Origin: DAOPZJ01 sp964587625 | GTDB taxonomy: Bacteria; Bacillota; Clostridia; Oscillospirales; JAKOTC01 | Reading direction: 5' to 3' | NCBI GenBank assembly: GCA_964587625.1 | Contig: CAZPLU010000053.1 | Coordinates: 1 to 8,136 of the forward strand | Length of the DNA stretch: 8,136 nt | In this document: piece after piece, positions 6,169 through 8,136 of the stretch | How the letters are laid out: each line of letters begins with the position of its first letter | How positions within the stretch are numbered: the first letter of the stretch is position 1 | Notes under the pieces: generated by a model | Databases searched by the model: none | The model's input: only the letters and a program-made list of their open reading frames with translations | What the model was told of the DNA's origin: nothing | Position numbers and translations under genes: made by a program

Positions 6169-6210
6169 GGCGGGATGTAACGAACCGCAAGCGGTTCGAT
6201 GCATCCCGCC
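6169..6210. repeat. 42-nt two-part palindrome
   Basis: An outer 9-bp stem GGCGGGATG/CATCCCGCC (6169-6177, 6202-6210) encloses a 3x3 internal loop (TAA/ATG) and an inner stem CGAACCGC/GCGGTTCG (6181-6188, 6191-6198). In single strand the top would fold with loop CAAG. Such a long imperfect palindrome is typical of dispersed intergenic repeats. Confidence 0.75.
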
Positions 6211-6242
6211 CTACGGTATATACATTTTAAGTTAACGCGTTT

Positions 6243-6258
6243 GGGGCCGCCCCTACGG

Positions 6259-6260
<2 letters not shown>
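6243..6260. repeat. Partial second repeat end at the ABC-F stop codon
   Basis: CGCCCCTACGGTT (6248-6260) nearly repeats CGCCCTACGGTA (6207-6218), the right end of the neighbouring element, and GGGG/CCCC (6243-6253) forms a small palindrome. The last two bases belong to the TAA stop of the ABC-F gene (6259-6261), so the repeat begins exactly where the gene ends. Confidence 0.5.
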
Positions 6261-7797
<1,537 letters not shown>

Positions 7798-7860
7798 ATA
7801 AAAATTTCTCCCCAAAGTTCGGTTCAGCCGCCGGAAAAGCGTCCGAAAATAAATTCCGAA

Positions 7861-7881
7861 GCTTGAAATCAAATTTCAAGC
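7861..7881 (-). other. 9-bp hairpin in the ABC-F leader
   Basis: On the minus strand GCTTGAAAT, loop TTG, ATTTCAAGC form a perfect stem. What follows is only loosely T-rich (TTCGGAATTTATTTT), so it is a poor intrinsic terminator. It could be part of an alternative-pairing switch. Confidence 0.6.
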
Positions 7882-7974
7882 AGACAAAAAGACCGTCTTT
7901 CCCGACAGCAAAACAAAGTGTATTCGAATCCATGGTGGGACTCGATTACGCCCTGTGATGTGTCGTTAAAGCGG

Positions 7975-7986
7975 TCAATTCAGCAT
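7975..7986 (-). CDS. Three-codon leader ORF (Met-Leu-Asn)
   Basis: On the minus strand ATG CTG AAT TGA is preceded by GGAG (7994-7997) at an ideal 7-nt distance. It lies about 25 nt after the predicted transcription start of the ABC-F mRNA. A start this well formed followed by a stop after three codons is the form of a regulatory micro-ORF. Chance cannot be excluded for so short a frame. Confidence 0.4.
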   Translation of the reverse strand: MLN

Positions 7987-8017
7987 CGTTTCACTCCTGT
8001 TCGGGGATGATGGCGAC

Positions 8018-8046
8018 AGTTTAACACGGAATGCGGGTTTTGTCAA
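8018..8046 (-). promoter_or_regulatory. Promoter of the ABC-F gene
   Basis: On the minus strand the -35 box is a perfect TTGACA (8041-8046), the spacer 17 bp and the -10 box TAAACT (8018-8023). Transcription would begin near 8011. A strong promoter so far from the gene implies a long untranslated leader and control after initiation. Confidence 0.78.
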
Positions 8047-8136
8047 TGAAAAATGTTGCGTTTTGCTTTTGAATGTGGCATAGGTTCTTTTCCTGTTTCC
8101 GTGAAAAAGTTCAAGCAAATAGAGAGGGACAGGAAA
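8047..8136. other. Right edge, no gene seen
   Basis: I see no gene in these 90 bases. TTTCCTGT (8089-8096) and ACAGGAAA (8129-8136) form an 8-bp inverted repeat with a 32-base gap, cut by the window end. It could be an operator-like site or part of a repeat; nothing further can be said. Confidence 0.35.

Larger units (their letters stand above)
6052..6214. repeat. Palindrome-rich intergenic element with inverted ends (MITE- or REP-like)
   Basis: The segment starts with GTAGGGCG (6052-6059) and ends with its exact reverse complement CGCCCTAC (6207-6214). Inside are several hairpins: GGGCGAA/TTCGCCC (6055-6061, 6067-6073), GATTTCG/CGAAATC (6092-6098, 6127-6133), ATTTC/GAAAT (6119-6132), and the two larger ones listed separately. 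No coding sequence fits, and I see no clear target-site duplication. The structure resembles small non-autonomous mobile repeats; naming it so is inference. It lies between two convergent genes, where its hairpins may also limit read-through. Confidence 0.55.
7798..8011 (-). promoter_or_regulatory. Leader of the ABC-F gene, possible translation-sensing control region
   Basis: About 214 nt separate the predicted transcription start (near 8011) from the ATG. On the minus strand, TCCCCGAA (8000-8007) near the 5' end can pair over 8 positions, including one G:U, with TTTGGGGA (7809-7816), which contains the ABC-F Shine-Dalgarno. Between them are a three-codon ORF with its own Shine-Dalgarno and a 9-bp hairpin. 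Drug-stalled ribosomes on small leader ORFs control several resistance ABC-F genes, so a similar switch is plausible here. Confidence 0.5.

Noticed and set aside
7798..7872. TTG start giving 25 extra residues to the ABC-F protein
   Set aside because: No ribosome-binding site, and the extension precedes the normal start of the first cassette; the ATG at 7797 is better.
7798..8011. T-box or known riboswitch in the ABC-F leader
   Set aside because: I found no T-box sequence or recognised aptamer core, and the leader hairpin lacks a proper terminator T-run.

Overview
The window looks like chromosomal DNA from a Gram-positive, probably clostridial (Firmicutes/Bacillota) bacterium. The reasons are a class B sortase, strong sigma-A-type promoters, Shine-Dalgarno starts, tRNA genes that encode their own CCA ends, and a formate-tetrahydrofolate ligase closely matching the clostridial/acetogen type. 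This is inferred from gene content; no species can be named.

Layout. Positions 1-206 hold two copies of a ~115-bp tandem repeat. Each copy carries a CT-rich tract, a terminator hairpin and the 3' end of tRNA-Cys. Positions 207-718 are a five-gene tRNA operon on the minus strand (order of transcription Val-Asp-Phe-Gly-Cys), driven by a TTGACA/TACTAT promoter at 763-792. Next, also on the minus strand, come fhs (827-2494) and directly upstream of it a cytosolic heparinase II/III-like protein (2504-4378). These two lie 9 bp apart, and the stop codon of the first overlaps the ribosome-binding site of the second. A divergent promoter region (4379-4549) separates them from a plus-strand pair: a membrane-anchored class B sortase (4550-5425) and an AT-rich GNAT acetyltransferase (5457-6014). 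A 244-bp convergent spacer (6015-6258) is filled with palindromes and has matching inverted ends (GTAGGGCG/CGCCCTAC), like a small non-autonomous mobile repeat. The right end is a minus-strand ABC-F ATPase (6259-7797) with a leader of about 214 nt and a near-consensus promoter at 8018-8046.

How the parts relate. The heparinase-like protein and fhs are probably co-transcribed and translationally coupled, though no shared pathway is obvious. No terminator is visible between fhs and the tRNA promoter, so read-through is possible. Sortase and GNAT are probably one transcript, but base composition suggests different histories.

The most interesting part is the ABC-F leader. It has a three-codon ORF (Met-Leu-Asn-stop) with its own Shine-Dalgarno. 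Just upstream of that is an 8-nt segment complementary to the ABC-F ribosome-binding site. There is also a 9-bp hairpin and a possible 60-codon overlapping ORF. This is the architecture expected of translation-sensing control of an antibiotic-resistance-type ABC-F gene. I saw no CRISPR array, integrase, transposase or clear new defence system.
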